Counted from the first letter of the stretch, positions 40,351 through 50,202 are shown. The stretch: 64,000 bases of DNA from Bordetella parapertussis (GCA_945861275.1 CAMATZ010000027.1:1-64000); one strand, 5' to 3'. The notes: a model not told the origin generated them from the sequence alone. A program made the numbers and translations.

Positions 40351-42108
40351 TTAACGCTGTGGAGACGTCCGTGCAACCTGTTGTTTGAGTTCGGCACACT
40401 GTGTCATTCCGCCGGCGTCGCAGGCATCGGCAAGATTCATGGCATTGATGTAGACAAAGTCGCGGATTTGCAGAAAGTAGCAACTTTCCGCGTGCCCGGC
40501 CTTGCAGCCCTTATCCCAGTAGGTGTTCGCTTTGTGCGTATTGCCCCCTCGCGCGATGCGCCGCGCCAGCCCGTGGCAGCCGCCGGGTTCGTTGCCGCTG
40601 CAAGCGTGATAATCCCGCGCCAGCTTGTTTGTCCGCTCGCACCCCTCCGGCTTGCCGCTGTCGCAGTCCCTTTGGTCGCTACGCGCCAGAATGAACACGT
40701 CGAAATCGGTCATCCGGGTTGAAAATACACATGACATCGCGCTGCCGTGTTCGCAGCCGCGTTTCCAGTATTTCTCCGCTGATCCCAGGTCATCGCCGCT
40801 GAGCACGCTCAGTCCGAGGCTGGTGCAGACCTCCGCCGCTCCGCTGTCGCATTGCGTCCATTGGGATTCGCGTTCAGCTTTTGCGACAAGCAGTTGCTGC
40901 TCGAGTTGCGGCACGAACGCCGCCGGTGACGGATCGCCGCGAGCCGCGTTGCGTCCCTTTGCCGCATAGATGGCGCCACTCTCGTCGATCATGACGTTGT
41001 AACGATGCGGATTCGCAAACCCGGGTCCGTGCAGTTCAAAGGCCGTGATACGCCCTTGTGCATCCGGCGCGAGCGGACGGTAGCCGATCGTGTTATCCCC
41101 GGAATGAAAACCTTTGGGCGCGATGCGCGTGCTCTCCACTGGCGCAGGCGCGAGGCAGCCGGTCGCGCCCGCTCCGGCTTCTTCGAGTGTTCGCGGATAA
41201 CTGCCGTTTTTCGCCGCGTAGACAACGATGCAGTGCTTTGCGCGCCGTACCGGGTCGCTGGTCCACACCTGGGAGCAGGTGTAGGGATCAAGCATCTTCT
41301 CGTGCGGTTCGAGAAACGCGGCCGCACTCGATTCATCCGCCACATAAGTGCGCCATGATGATTTGCGGTAGTTGAGCGCTTCGGCGCACAGTGAGTAGAG
41401 CCGCACTTTCCCCGTCGCATCCGGCGCGCCTGACCAATACGAGAGCCGATGCCCAGCCAACGTTCCTGCGGCAGTGCGCGCATCCAGGCACTTGGTGCCG
41501 GCCGGCCCCAATGCCGCAAGAGTCGCCGGATAGCCGGCACCGCTCGCCGCCAGCGGCTTCAAACAGCCCGCGACGCGTTCCAGCGCCTGTCGCGCGGCCT
41601 CTTCATTGCGGTAGATGTTGTTGATGCGCCACTGGTTGGAATACTGCACGCCTGTGATACCGGCTGCAATGCCGCCTGCAATCGCCAGCGGCAGCCCCCA
41701 CGCTACGCCCCATGCTTTGCGCGCACGAACATCGGGTGCAAGCGCCTGTCTTGCCTTGTGCGCGGCAGCGCCAAGCGGCAACTGGATCGCGACAAACACA
41801 TCGAGCAGCAGCACGAACGCGACCTGATCCTTGTTGCCCATTGCGAATCCGAGAAACAGCGTCGAGACGCCGGCAAACAGGAGCAACCCGACAAAGGCGA
41901 CAGTAGCGGTGCCGATCGCCAGCGCGCATGCGCGATGCCACGCGCCGGTATAGGCGTACACCAGGATCAACGTGTAGGGTGCTGCTGTCGCCAGCATCAA
42001 CGGCAGCAGCACTTCCGCGGGACCGGCCTTGTGAAAGCCGATAGCCAGGCCGGCGACGGCGGTGAGCGTCGCGGCCAGCGACAGGAAAATTACCCAGTAG
42101 CGTGACAT
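40351..42108 (-). CDS. Membrane protein with Cys-rich Sel1-like C-terminus
   Basis: A 585-residue protein with four to five hydrophobic helices in the first 150 residues (for example PLMLATAAPYTLILVYAYTG, AFVGLLLFAGVSTLFLGFAM, LPLAIAGGIAAGITGV), then a periplasmic-type region with two similar pilin-like or DUF-like segments (SDPVRRAKHCIVVYAAKNGSYP). The last 150 residues carry repeated C-x-SG-x-x-x-x-C pairs (CDSGAAEVC, CEHGSAMSC, CDSGKPEGC, CKAGHAESC, CDAGGMTQC) typical of Sel1/SEL1-like helical repeats. I do not recognise a specific family. It lies downstream of the TauD fragment. Confidence 0.7.
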   Translation of the reverse strand: MSRYWVIFLSLAATLTAVAGLAIGFHKAGPAEVLLPLMLATAAPYTLILVYAYTGAWHRACALAIGTATVAFVGLLLFAGVSTLFLGFAMGNKDQVAFVLLLDVFVAIQLPLGAAAHKARQALAPDVRARKAWGVAWGLPLAIAGGIAAGITGVQYSNQWRINNIYRNEEAARQALERVAGCLKPLAASGAGYPATLAALGPAGTKCLDARTAAGTLAGHRLSYWSGAPDATGKVRLYSLCAEALNYRKSSWRTYVADESSAAAFLEPHEKMLDPYTCSQVWTSDPVRRAKHCIVVYAAKNGSYPRTLEEAGAGATGCLAPAPVESTRIAPKGFHSGDNTIGYRPLAPDAQGRITAFELHGPGFANPHRYNVMIDESGAIYAAKGRNAARGDPSPAAFVPQLEQQLLVAKAERESQWTQCDSGAAEVCTSLGLSVLSGDDLGSAEKYWKRGCEHGSAMSCVFSTRMTDFDVFILARSDQRDCDSGKPEGCERTNKLARDYHACSGNEPGGCHGLARRIARGGNTHKANTYWDKGCKAGHAESCYFLQIRDFVYINAMNLADACDAGGMTQCAELKQQVARTSPQR

Positions 42109-42117
42109 GGGCGATCC

Positions 42118-42228
42118 TCATCCAGGCGTGCGCAGCCGCGGATCACGGTCGCGCACGTGGCGTGTGTTGATGTCGACACCCATTGCGATCGCGCCGGTTC
42201 GCTGTGTCATGCGGCGAATTTCAGGCAT
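42118..42228 (-). pseudogene. N-terminal fragment of a TauD/TfdA gene
   Basis: ATG 42228 begins MPEIRRMTQRTGAIAMGVD, matching the start of the dioxygenase at 39400-40239 (MLEIRRMTPQVGAIAEGID), then continues into unrelated NTRHVRDRDPRLRTPG and stops after 36 codons. The Fe and 2-oxoglutarate motifs are absent. The remnant suggests a second dioxygenase gene here was deleted, with the Sel1-like gene now adjacent. Confidence 0.75.
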
Positions 42229-42275
42229 GTTCACGCTCCTCGCAACGGCATGAGCTTTGTCCGGCGCTCCCGGGC

Positions 42276-43259
42276 TTAGCGATACACCGCCTGTATCAGC
42301 GCACGCAGATAGCCGATCACAAACGCCTGATTGGCAATCTGCGCGCCGGGGAACATCGGCGAATGATCCAGCGAGAAAGGCCCCTTGAAACCGATGTCCC
42401 GGTACGCCTGCATGGCGCGGTACATATCCACATCGCCATTGTCCACAAAGGTCTCCTGAAACCTGGGGAATTCGCCGCGCACATTGCGAAAATGAACCAT
42501 CACGATCTTGTCGATCGATCCCATGTGGCGTATGGCGTCGTAGACATCGACACCCTGCATCTCGGTGACACAGCCCTGACAAAACAGCATGCCGTTGGCG
42601 CGCGACGGCACCAGATCGAATATTTTGTGGTACTGCTCGAAGCTTGACGCAATATGCCCTGCGCCCGCGAGCGCAGGAACGCCGTGCGGCACCGGCGGAT
42701 CATCGGGATGCAGCGCCATGCGCACGCCTGATTTTTCGGCGGCGGGCACCATCGCCTGCAAAAAGTACGACAGGTTGTCCCACACCTGCGCCTGCGACAG
42801 CGGTGGATCAATCGGCTGGGCCGGCTTTTTCAGGTATTCATCGTAGTCAAACGAAATGTAGGTGGATGTGCCGCGCCCCTGCGTTGGCTGTGAGCGCAGC
42901 AACTTTGAATTCAGCAGCTTGAAGTTATAGGCCAGTATGGGAATGCCGGCGGCGCCCATCGCGTGAACTGCATCCAGCAGAAACGCGATTTTTTGATCGC
43001 GGCCCGTCACGCCGCGTTTGATTTCATCGAAGCCGCTGGTGGCCAGCACCGTGCGCAGTTCCATGCCGTGCGCCGCCACTGTCGCCTTGGCCTGCTTAAA
43101 AAACGCGGTGGCGGCATCGCGTGTTGATAAATTAATGGCGGCGTCCGCGCGCTGATCATCCGGCAGCTCAAGCGCGACGCAATCCACGCCCAGCGTTTTG
43201 AGAAACGCGAGGCTTTTTTCGACCTCGCTATCCCATACCACTTTATCCTGTATCAGCAT
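42276..43259 (-). CDS. Mannonate dehydratase-like (UxuA family) protein
   Basis: A 327-residue TIM-barrel protein of the xylose-isomerase-like group closest to UxuA. It has the UxuA-like metal-site stretches RMALHPDDPPVPHG (about 200-213), MVHFRNVRGEFPRFQETFVDNGDVDM and SLDHSPMFPG (about 297-306), and LAYNFKLLNSKLL. UxuA removes water from D-mannonate; the chain here is slightly shorter than typical UxuA (about 350-395) and the operon context is catabolic rather than hexuronate, so another sugar acid is possible. It precedes the amidohydrolase on the same strand in reverse map order. Confidence 0.8.
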   Translation of the reverse strand: MLIQDKVVWDSEVEKSLAFLKTLGVDCVALELPDDQRADAAINLSTRDAATAFFKQAKATVAAHGMELRTVLATSGFDEIKRGVTGRDQKIAFLLDAVHAMGAAGIPILAYNFKLLNSKLLRSQPTQGRGTSTYISFDYDEYLKKPAQPIDPPLSQAQVWDNLSYFLQAMVPAAEKSGVRMALHPDDPPVPHGVPALAGAGHIASSFEQYHKIFDLVPSRANGMLFCQGCVTEMQGVDVYDAIRHMGSIDKIVMVHFRNVRGEFPRFQETFVDNGDVDMYRAMQAYRDIGFKGPFSLDHSPMFPGAQIANQAFVIGYLRALIQAVYR

Positions 43260-43279
43260 TTACCCACCCGGCTATTCAG

Positions 43280-44407
43280 CTAGTGCGCGTCCCCGTTTTT
43301 GAAGCCATACAGCCGCGCGGCGTTGGTAAAGGTCATCTTGTAGCGATCGGTCTCGGATACGCCGGCGAAGTCGCGCTCGATACTCTGACGCGAGCGCGGC
43401 CAGGTGGTGTCGGTGTGCGGATAGTCCGAGGACCACATCAGGTTGTCGGCGCCGGTGAACTCGCGGGTATAGACCCCCACGCGATCCTGAATGAACGCCG
43501 CCATCACATTGCGGTGAAAATATTCGCTGGGCTTCAACTCGGTGCGGATGCCGTTCTGCTTCGCGTAGCGCTCGTGGCCGCGATTGACGCGCTCCAGCAG
43601 CCACGGCAGCCAGCCGGTGTCGGCTTCGGCCAGCACCAGCTTTAAGCGCGGATGGCGGTCGAACAGGGGGCTGGTGAGCATCTCGCCGAGTGTCAGCATC
43701 ACCTCCATCGGATTCTCGGGGTAACGTGCCGCACCCCGCACCTCACGCTCGAAACGGTAGTTCGCCTTGCGGTTGCTGGTGAGCGTGTGGATGCTGATCG
43801 GCGCGCCGATTTCCGCCGCCGCCGCCCAAAACGGATCGTAGAGCGCGTCGCTGTATTCGGTGCCTTCCGGCGGCACCGCGGCAATCATCGCGCCGCACAG
43901 CCCGCGCTGGGTCCAGTGCTGCAGCGCCTTCACTGCGTGATCGACGTTGTACACCGAAATCAGCGCCAACCCCTTGAGGCGGCCGGGTGCGTGGCTGCAC
44001 ATTTCCACCAGCCACTCGTTGTAGGTATGAAACGCCGCTTCCTGCAGCGCAGCCTCCTGTATGGCGTAGAGTTGCATCGCGTAGGTTGCGTACAACACTT
44101 CGCCGGAGACGCCATCAATGTCCTGATCCTTCAACCGCTCCACCGGATCGTATCCGCCCGAGCGCAGATCCCGGTGATGCACATCTTTGAATTTGACCAG
44201 ATCCTCTTTCGGAATGCCCGCCGCCGCTATGCTGGCGATGGGCCTCGCGTCAATGCCGTCGCAGACGAAAAACGTGCCCGGCTTGCCCTGGTAATCGGCC
44301 ACGAAACGCGGCCCCCGCTCGCGGAATTTACGGTCCATCCGCGTCTCCCACAGGTTCACCGGTTCAAATACATGCGAGTCGGCGGAAATGATGGTGTTGT
44401 CAGTCAT
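43280..44407 (-). CDS. Amidohydrolase family 2 metal-dependent hydrolase or decarboxylase
   Basis: A 375-residue enzyme of the amidohydrolase-2 group, related to aminocarboxymuconate-semialdehyde decarboxylase and 4-oxalomesaconate hydratase. The start at 44407 (MTDNTIISADSHVFEP) follows GAGGGAGATAGCG. The first metal motif is ADSHVFEP, with only one His of the usual HxH pair. Others are SIHTLTS, LAEADTGWLPWLLER and MWSSDYPHTDTTWP, where the Asp is catalytic. It is 20 bases upstream of the UxuA-like gene, so the two may act in one pathway. Confidence 0.85.
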   Translation of the reverse strand: MTDNTIISADSHVFEPVNLWETRMDRKFRERGPRFVADYQGKPGTFFVCDGIDARPIASIAAAGIPKEDLVKFKDVHHRDLRSGGYDPVERLKDQDIDGVSGEVLYATYAMQLYAIQEAALQEAAFHTYNEWLVEMCSHAPGRLKGLALISVYNVDHAVKALQHWTQRGLCGAMIAAVPPEGTEYSDALYDPFWAAAAEIGAPISIHTLTSNRKANYRFEREVRGAARYPENPMEVMLTLGEMLTSPLFDRHPRLKLVLAEADTGWLPWLLERVNRGHERYAKQNGIRTELKPSEYFHRNVMAAFIQDRVGVYTREFTGADNLMWSSDYPHTDTTWPRSRQSIERDFAGVSETDRYKMTFTNAARLYGFKNGDAH

Positions 44408-44596
44408 GGCGCTATCTCCCTCACTGGTTGTGAAATCAGGCAGCATTGCCGCCGGATAAAAAGTCCGGGGCGGCCTTTAGATCGGAATGCAGCGATTATT
44501 GTAACGGCAATCGCAGGGTAGCATGCGCTAACGCAGAATGCGGGTGAGCCATAGCGAACCGCATCCTGCACGTGACGGCGATGCCTCGCCCTCTGC

Positions 44597-45835
44597 TCAA
44601 ACCGTCGCCGGCTTTGTCTCAGCCCGCATGTCCGGCATGAAACAGATCAGAATGTTGGCGATCACCACCAGCCCGGCCAGAAAATAAAACGCGGTATACA
44701 GGCTGTAATGGTCTGCGATGTAGCCGAACATGAACGGTGCGAATGCCGAACCCAGGCCTTGCACCGAAAACACAAAGCCGATGCCGGTGGCGGCAAGATG
44801 CGGAGGTGTTTCTTCGAGCGTCCAGGCCTGCAATACGGCGCGCGTGGCATAGAGAAAAAATCCCAGCAGCGCGACAAGCAGGATGAACAGCGGCGATTTG
44901 CCTGCGAACACGATGCCAAGAATTACAAATGCGGTGCCCGCCATGCTGGCCACCACGACTTTCTTGCGCCCGATTTTGTCGGATACATGCCCACCGATCG
45001 GGCTCGCGATAAAGCCCGTGATTTGCAGCAACGTCATCGCCACGCCCACCGCCCACGGCGAGTAGCCGAGTTCGTACGCCAGGTACACCGGCAGAAACGT
45101 CAGCAGTCCGGACTGGGCCGCCACGCGAAACATGCCACTGCCTGAAATCAACATCAAGCCCCGGTTATGCAGCAGACTGTACACGTCGCGCAGGTAAGTG
45201 CCGGTACCACGCTTTGTGGTGCTTTCACGCTTGCCCCGATTGGATACCGCCGTGAATGCGCCAAGAAACACGAGTATTAAAACCGCCATCACCGCGCCCG
45301 GAATCACATTGATGACCAGCGCACTGCGCCAGCTCATGTAGGTGAGCAGCACGCCGATGCACAAGGGCGCAAGCGCTTCGCCCATGTTGCCGCCCATGCC
45401 ATGCACCGACAGCACCAGCCCTTTGCGATCCGGATAGCGGTTGGCGAGCGTTGGGATCGCGGTGGGATGCCACAGGTTGTTGCCGATGCCCACCAGCGAG
45501 ATGCAGATCAGCAGCGTGGCGTAGCTCGGCGGCAGAAACGCAATCAGCAGATAGGGAAACCCTACCCAGAACAGCGAGATCGCCATCAAGTAGCCCTTGC
45601 GGCCCACCGCATCGACCAGCATGCCGCCGGGCAGATTGGAAATCGCGCCCACCAGATGCTGCAGCGAAATGATGAGCCCGATTTGCGTATAGGTAAGGCC
45701 GAGTTCCTTGCCGATGATCGGCAGCAGCACGTAGAACGTCGCCGGATACCAGTGGGTGATCAGATGTCCGCCGGTGATCAGCCAGATATCCTTGAATCCC
45801 AGCAAGTGGGTAAATGATTTTGTTGCGGCACTCAC
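44597..45835 (-). CDS. MFS transporter
   Basis: A 412-residue permease with 12 hydrophobic segments. The loop-2 motif GGMLVDAVGRKGYLMA (about 74-89) and the loop-8 repeat GGHVSDKIGRKKVVV (about 282-296) are both present, the standard MFS A-motif pair. It begins with a long cytoplasmic N-terminus (SAATKSFTHLLGFKDIW). It probably imports an organic acid; the substrate is not visible. It is divergent from the acyl-CoA synthetase, with about 100 bases between. Confidence 0.87.
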   Translation of the reverse strand: MSAATKSFTHLLGFKDIWLITGGHLITHWYPATFYVLLPIIGKELGLTYTQIGLIISLQHLVGAISNLPGGMLVDAVGRKGYLMAISLFWVGFPYLLIAFLPPSYATLLICISLVGIGNNLWHPTAIPTLANRYPDRKGLVLSVHGMGGNMGEALAPLCIGVLLTYMSWRSALVINVIPGAVMAVLILVFLGAFTAVSNRGKRESTTKRGTGTYLRDVYSLLHNRGLMLISGSGMFRVAAQSGLLTFLPVYLAYELGYSPWAVGVAMTLLQITGFIASPIGGHVSDKIGRKKVVVASMAGTAFVILGIVFAGKSPLFILLVALLGFFLYATRAVLQAWTLEETPPHLAATGIGFVFSVQGLGSAFAPFMFGYIADHYSLYTAFYFLAGLVVIANILICFMPDMRAETKPATV

Positions 45836-45936
45836 AATGTGATTTCTGCTTTTGAGAATGAAAATTATAGCATTGACAGAGTGCGGTGATGGCTCCGGCT
45901 ATAATGCGGGCCATCCTTTCGCTCCCCAATCCAGCA

Positions 45937-48078
45937 ATGACGCACCCCACCCGCAGCGACCTCGAACTTTTTTTCAGCCCCAAATCCGTCGCTATTATCG
46001 GCGCCTCGCAGGACCTCAACACCATCAGCGGCCAGCCGTTGAGCCATCTGGTTTCCCATGGCTACAGGGGCAGGCTGTATCCGGTGAATCCGCGCTACAC
46101 GGAAATCCTCGGCCACCAATGTTATGCGTCGCTCGCGGATGTGCCGGAGACGCCCGATCTCGTGATCATCGTGATAAACGCCGCGCGCGTCGCCGACATG
46201 CTCGAACAGTGCGGCAAAAAAGGCGTGCCGTATGTGGTGATATTCACTTCCGGTTTTTCGGAAACCGGCGGCGATGGCGTAGCGTTGCAACAGCGGCTGA
46301 CCGCTATCGCGCGGCAGTACCACATCGGCGTCATCGGCCCCAACTGTCAGGGCATGATGAACGTGGCGGACAAGGCGTACGCGGGCTTCGGCTCGGTGTT
46401 TTTTTCCAACTTTCCGGCAGGTGCGGTGAGCATGGTGTCGCAGTCGGGGGGCTTCGGTTTTTCAGTGTTGAGCCTGTCGTCGCTCGACGGCGGGCTTGCC
46501 TTCCGGCAGATGGTGACCACCGGCAATGAAATCGGCGTGTCGACGCTGGATTTCATCGATTATTTTATTCGCGATCCGCACACCGAAGTCATTGTCGGCT
46601 ATGTCGAGGGCGTGAAGGATGCGCACCGCATAACTGAAATCGGGGCGAAGGCGATGGCCGCGGGCAAGCCTATCCTGATGTGGAAAGTCGGCAACACCGA
46701 CGAGGGGCAAAAAGCTGCGGCCTCGCATACCGCGAACCTGGGCGGCGCGATGGCGCTGTATACGGCGGCGTTCAAACAGACCGGCATTATTCAGGTCGAA
46801 GACATACAGGATGTGGTCGACTACGGGCGTATGTTCCGTTGCGGAAAATTGCCCGCCGGCAACCGCATTGCGATGATCACGGTATCCGGCGGCGCAGGCA
46901 TACTGATGACCGACGAGTGCGTAGCGCGCGGCATGCGCCTCGCGCAACTCGCGCCGGAAACGGTGGAGAAGCTGCGCGCATTCGTGCCCTCGTACGGTTC
47001 ACTCGGCAACCCGGTCGATGTGACGGCGTCGATATTCAATGATCTGGCGCTGATTAACCGCACGCTGCGGGCAATCGTCGACGATCCCGGTGTCGATTGC
47101 ATTGCGTTACTCAATGCGTCGCTGCAAGGCGAGATCGCGGAAAAAATCGCGCAGGAAATCGTCGCCATCGCAAAAACCACCGATAAGCCCATTGCCGCGG
47201 CGTGGAGCGCGCGCGATGTGATGGCGACGGTCGCATACGCCGCGCTCGACGAAGCGCGCATTCCGCACTACAAATCGCCGGTGCGTTGCGGGCGCGCGTT
47301 CGCCGCCTTGAGCGGCTATGCCGAGGCCAAACGGCGCATGCAAGCCCAGCGCCATGAGCAGCCGCTGGAATTGAAAAAAACACAATCAAAACAAATACTT
47401 ACAGGGAGAACGGCCGATATCGCCGAATACCAGGCAAAGCAGGTGCTGGCCGAGTACGGCATCAGCGTGACGCAGGAAGCGCTCGCCACCACGCGTGAGC
47501 AAGCATTGGTGATGGCAAAAAAAATCGGCTACCCGGTGGCTATAAAAGTGCAGTCGCCGGATATCTCGCACAAGACCGAAGCCAAAGCGGTGAGGCTGGG
47601 GCTCGCATCGGATGCCGAACTTGCCGCCGCCTACGACGAAGTGCTGGCGAATGCCCGGGCCTATAACGCCAAAGCGCAAATCGACGGCGTGCTGGTGCAG
47701 GAGATGCTGCGCGGCGGCACCGAGGCGATACTCGGCATCAGCAACGATCCACTGTTCGGGCCGGCGGTGATGTTCGGCCTGGGCGGGATTTTCGCGGAGA
47801 TCATGAAGGATGTGAGTTTCCGTCTGGCGCCGGTCACACTGTCAATGGCACGCGAAATGATCGCTGAAATCAAGGGCTACCCATTGCTCACCGGCGCACG
47901 TGGTCGCCCGCATGCGGACATCGAAGCGCTGGCCGAAACCATCGTGAAACTGTCCGCGCTGGCGGTGGATTTGAAGGATCATGTCGCCGAGCTCGACATC
48001 AACCCGCTGTTCGTGATGGAACGCGGCAAGGGTGTCAAGGCGGCGGATGCTTTGATACGGCCGAAGGTCAAAAGCTAA
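45937..48078 (+). CDS. NDP-forming acyl-CoA synthetase
   Basis: A 713-residue fused acyl-CoA synthetase: CoA-binding domain (SVAIIGASQDLNTISGQPL), succinyl-CoA-ligase-type domains with SGFSETGG, GPNCQGMMN and SQSGGFGFS, the phospho-His region AASHTANLGG, then an ATP-grasp domain (YQAKQVLAEYGI, PVAIKVQSPDISHKTEAKAVRLGL, VLVQEMLRGGTEAILGI). It makes acyl-CoA from acid, CoA and ATP with ADP release. Copy 7 of the dispersed motif encodes QSKQILTG in the linker between the two halves, without breaking the frame. ATG 45886 is an alternative start. Confidence 0.9.
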   Translation: MTHPTRSDLELFFSPKSVAIIGASQDLNTISGQPLSHLVSHGYRGRLYPVNPRYTEILGHQCYASLADVPETPDLVIIVINAARVADMLEQCGKKGVPYVVIFTSGFSETGGDGVALQQRLTAIARQYHIGVIGPNCQGMMNVADKAYAGFGSVFFSNFPAGAVSMVSQSGGFGFSVLSLSSLDGGLAFRQMVTTGNEIGVSTLDFIDYFIRDPHTEVIVGYVEGVKDAHRITEIGAKAMAAGKPILMWKVGNTDEGQKAAASHTANLGGAMALYTAAFKQTGIIQVEDIQDVVDYGRMFRCGKLPAGNRIAMITVSGGAGILMTDECVARGMRLAQLAPETVEKLRAFVPSYGSLGNPVDVTASIFNDLALINRTLRAIVDDPGVDCIALLNASLQGEIAEKIAQEIVAIAKTTDKPIAAAWSARDVMATVAYAALDEARIPHYKSPVRCGRAFAALSGYAEAKRRMQAQRHEQPLELKKTQSKQILTGRTADIAEYQAKQVLAEYGISVTQEALATTREQALVMAKKIGYPVAIKVQSPDISHKTEAKAVRLGLASDAELAAAYDEVLANARAYNAKAQIDGVLVQEMLRGGTEAILGISNDPLFGPAVMFGLGGIFAEIMKDVSFRLAPVTLSMAREMIAEIKGYPLLTGARGRPHADIEALAETIVKLSALAVDLKDHVAELDINPLFVMERGKGVKAADALIRPKVKS
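47387..47403 (+). repeat. Dispersed motif, copy 7 (within a gene)
   Basis: CAAAACAAATACTTACA in the linker of the acyl-CoA synthetase, read as part of SKQILT. It lies at a domain boundary and leaves the frame intact. Confidence 0.6.
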
Positions 48079-48084
48079 CGACTA

Positions 48085-48184
48085 ACAACATTTGACAGGA
48101 TTAACAGGATTAACAGGATAAAACCCAAATGCCTTTGGCTTTGAACTTATCCTGTTCATCTTGTTAATCCTGTCTATTGATGTA
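48085..48184. repeat. Palindromic ACAGGATTAACAGGAT repeat
   Basis: ACAGGATTAACAGGAT repeated in tandem is mirrored by ATCCTGTTCATCTTGTTAATCCTGT. The same family occurs at 56192-56274. It lies between the acyl-CoA synthetase and the dehydrogenase. Confidence 0.8.
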
Positions 48185-48215
48185 AGTACGGTTTAGATTT
48201 TCCGAGGTGTAATCC

Positions 48216-49352
48216 ATGAACCACATCACCCCCGAAGTGCGCGCGTTGTGCGACGAGGTCGCCCGCTTTCTGCGCAAGGAAGTCGATCCACGCTCGCGCG
48301 AGATCGAGGAATCGGATGCAATTCCCGATGACTTGATGAAACTCGCGCGCGAGATGGGTTTGTTCGGACTGACCATACCCGAGGAATACGGCGGCAGCGG
48401 ACTCACGCTGGCCGGCAAGTGCGCCATCGAAGAAGAAATGGGCAAGACCAACTACGGTTTCGCCACCGTGATCGGCAACCACACCGGTATCAGCACCGCG
48501 GGTATCGTGGCGCTGGGCAACGACGCGCAAAAGCAAAAGTATTTGCCGCGCATGGCCAGCGGCGAGTGGGTCGGCACCTTTTCACTGACCGAGCCGCAGG
48601 CGGGTTCTTCGCCGGCGGAAATGCGCACGACGGCGGTCAGAAAAGGCGACCGCTACATCCTCAACGGCGAAAAAATTTATATCACCAATGCCAGCATCGC
48701 GAATGTGTTCACGGTGATGGCGATTACCGACAAATCGCAGGGTATCAGGGGCATTTCCGCTTTTGTTGTGGAACGAAACTTCAAGGGTTTCAGCGTCGGC
48801 AGGAACGAACTCAAGATGGGGATGCACGGCTGTTCCACCGCGCCACTGGCGTTCACCGATTGCGAGGTGCCGGCTGAAAATCTGCTCGGCGACGAGGGCA
48901 TGGGCTATGTGCAGGCGATGAAAACGCTCACTGCCGGGCGCGTGACGGTATCCGCGCGCTGCTGCGGCATCATGGATCATCTGATCGCGCGCTGCGTCGA
49001 TTACATGAAAGTGCGCGTGCAGGGCGGCAAGACACTCGCCGAGCATCAGGGCCTGCAGTGGATGCTCGCCGACATGTCGGTACAGCGTGACGCCGCGCGC
49101 GGGCTGACCTATCGCGCCATCGACACGCTGATGCGCGGCGAGCGCGGCACCATGGAAGCCTCGGTCGCCAAACTGTTTTCCACCGAGGCCCTGGCCAAAG
49201 TCGCGGACTGCGCAGTGCAGATCCACGGCGGCATGGGTTATATGCGCGAAGCCGGCATCGAAACGATCTATCGTGATGCGCGTATCGTGCGCATCTACGA
49301 AGGCAGTTCCGAGATTCAGCGGAATATTATTGGAGGGCTGTTACTGCGGTGA
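48216..49352 (+). CDS. Acyl-CoA dehydrogenase
   Basis: A 378-residue flavoprotein that introduces a double bond into an acyl-CoA. The FAD/substrate motifs are FSLTEPQAGSSPAEM and YILNGEKIYITNAS, with GYMREAGIETIYRDARIVRIYEGSSEIQRNI at the end, where the Glu of YEGSSE is the catalytic base. It lies downstream of the acyl-CoA synthetase on the same strand, with only a repeat between, and is followed by an SDR. The pair probably activates and oxidises the same acid. Confidence 0.93.
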   Translation: MNHITPEVRALCDEVARFLRKEVDPRSREIEESDAIPDDLMKLAREMGLFGLTIPEEYGGSGLTLAGKCAIEEEMGKTNYGFATVIGNHTGISTAGIVALGNDAQKQKYLPRMASGEWVGTFSLTEPQAGSSPAEMRTTAVRKGDRYILNGEKIYITNASIANVFTVMAITDKSQGIRGISAFVVERNFKGFSVGRNELKMGMHGCSTAPLAFTDCEVPAENLLGDEGMGYVQAMKTLTAGRVTVSARCCGIMDHLIARCVDYMKVRVQGGKTLAEHQGLQWMLADMSVQRDAARGLTYRAIDTLMRGERGTMEASVAKLFSTEALAKVADCAVQIHGGMGYMREAGIETIYRDARIVRIYEGSSEIQRNIIGGLLLR

Positions 49353-49425
49353 AGGGTGACGGAGTGTATGGGGTACCTCTTCACCTTTCACTCTTCACGG
49401 CAGTAACTTTCTTAAAGGATATTGT

Positions 49426-50202
49426 GTGTCCAGTGTTACAGAGCTACTAAGCCTCGACGGCCACGTCAGTGTAATCACCGGCGGCGCTACGGGCATAGGT
49501 TTCCAGATGGCGACCGGGCTGGCGGAGGCCGGCTCCAACATCGTGCTGTGCTCGCGCAAACTCGAAGTGTGCGAAGAAGCCTGCGACAAGCTCGAAAAGC
49601 TCGGCGTGAAAGCGCTGGCTGTTGCCTGCGATGTCACCCAGCCCGAGCAAGTCGAGGCCATGAAAGATGCGGTGCTTAAAAAATTCGCTCGCGTTGATGT
49701 GCTGATGAACAACGCCGGTCGCGCATGGGTGGCCGCGCCCGAAGACACGCCGCTGGATCGCTGGCAGCAGGTGCTTGATCTGAACATCAGCGCGGCTTTC
49801 CTCTGCGCACAGGTGATAGGCCGCGAATTCATCAGGCAACAGCGTGGCAAGATTATCAACATCGCTTCCATCGCCGGCATCGTCGGGCGCAATCCCAAGG
49901 CCTACAGTTCGATCGCTTACAGCACCAGCAAGGGCGCGCTGGTGCACTTCACCCGCGATCTGGCGGTGAAATGGGCGCAGCACAATATTCAGGTCAACTG
50001 CATCTGCCCCGGATTTTTTGTCACGCCGCTCAACCAAAAACTGTTTGAGCGCAACCGCGAAAATCTCGAAACCGAGGTGCCGCTGCATCGCACCGGCGGG
50101 CCCGACGATCTCAAGGGCGCGGCGGTGCTGCTGGCATCGCGTGCATCGGATTTTATTACGGGTGTTATTCTGCCGGTAGATGGTGGAACGGTGGCTTGGT
50201 AA
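49426..50202 (+). CDS. Short-chain dehydrogenase/reductase
   Basis: A 258-residue SDR with TGGATGIG (cofactor loop, about 18-25), NNAG (91-94 region), Ser in INIASIAGI, and the catalytic YSTSKG (Tyr and Lys about 160 and 164). The GTG start at 49426 follows AAAGGATATT. CSRKLE after strand two carries an Arg and Lys consistent with NADP binding. It likely reduces a keto or hydroxy intermediate after the acyl-CoA dehydrogenase step. Confidence 0.9.
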   Translation: MSSVTELLSLDGHVSVITGGATGIGFQMATGLAEAGSNIVLCSRKLEVCEEACDKLEKLGVKALAVACDVTQPEQVEAMKDAVLKKFARVDVLMNNAGRAWVAAPEDTPLDRWQQVLDLNISAAFLCAQVIGREFIRQQRGKIINIASIAGIVGRNPKAYSSIAYSTSKGALVHFTRDLAVKWAQHNIQVNCICPGFFVTPLNQKLFERNRENLETEVPLHRTGGPDDLKGAAVLLASRASDFITGVILPVDGGTVAW

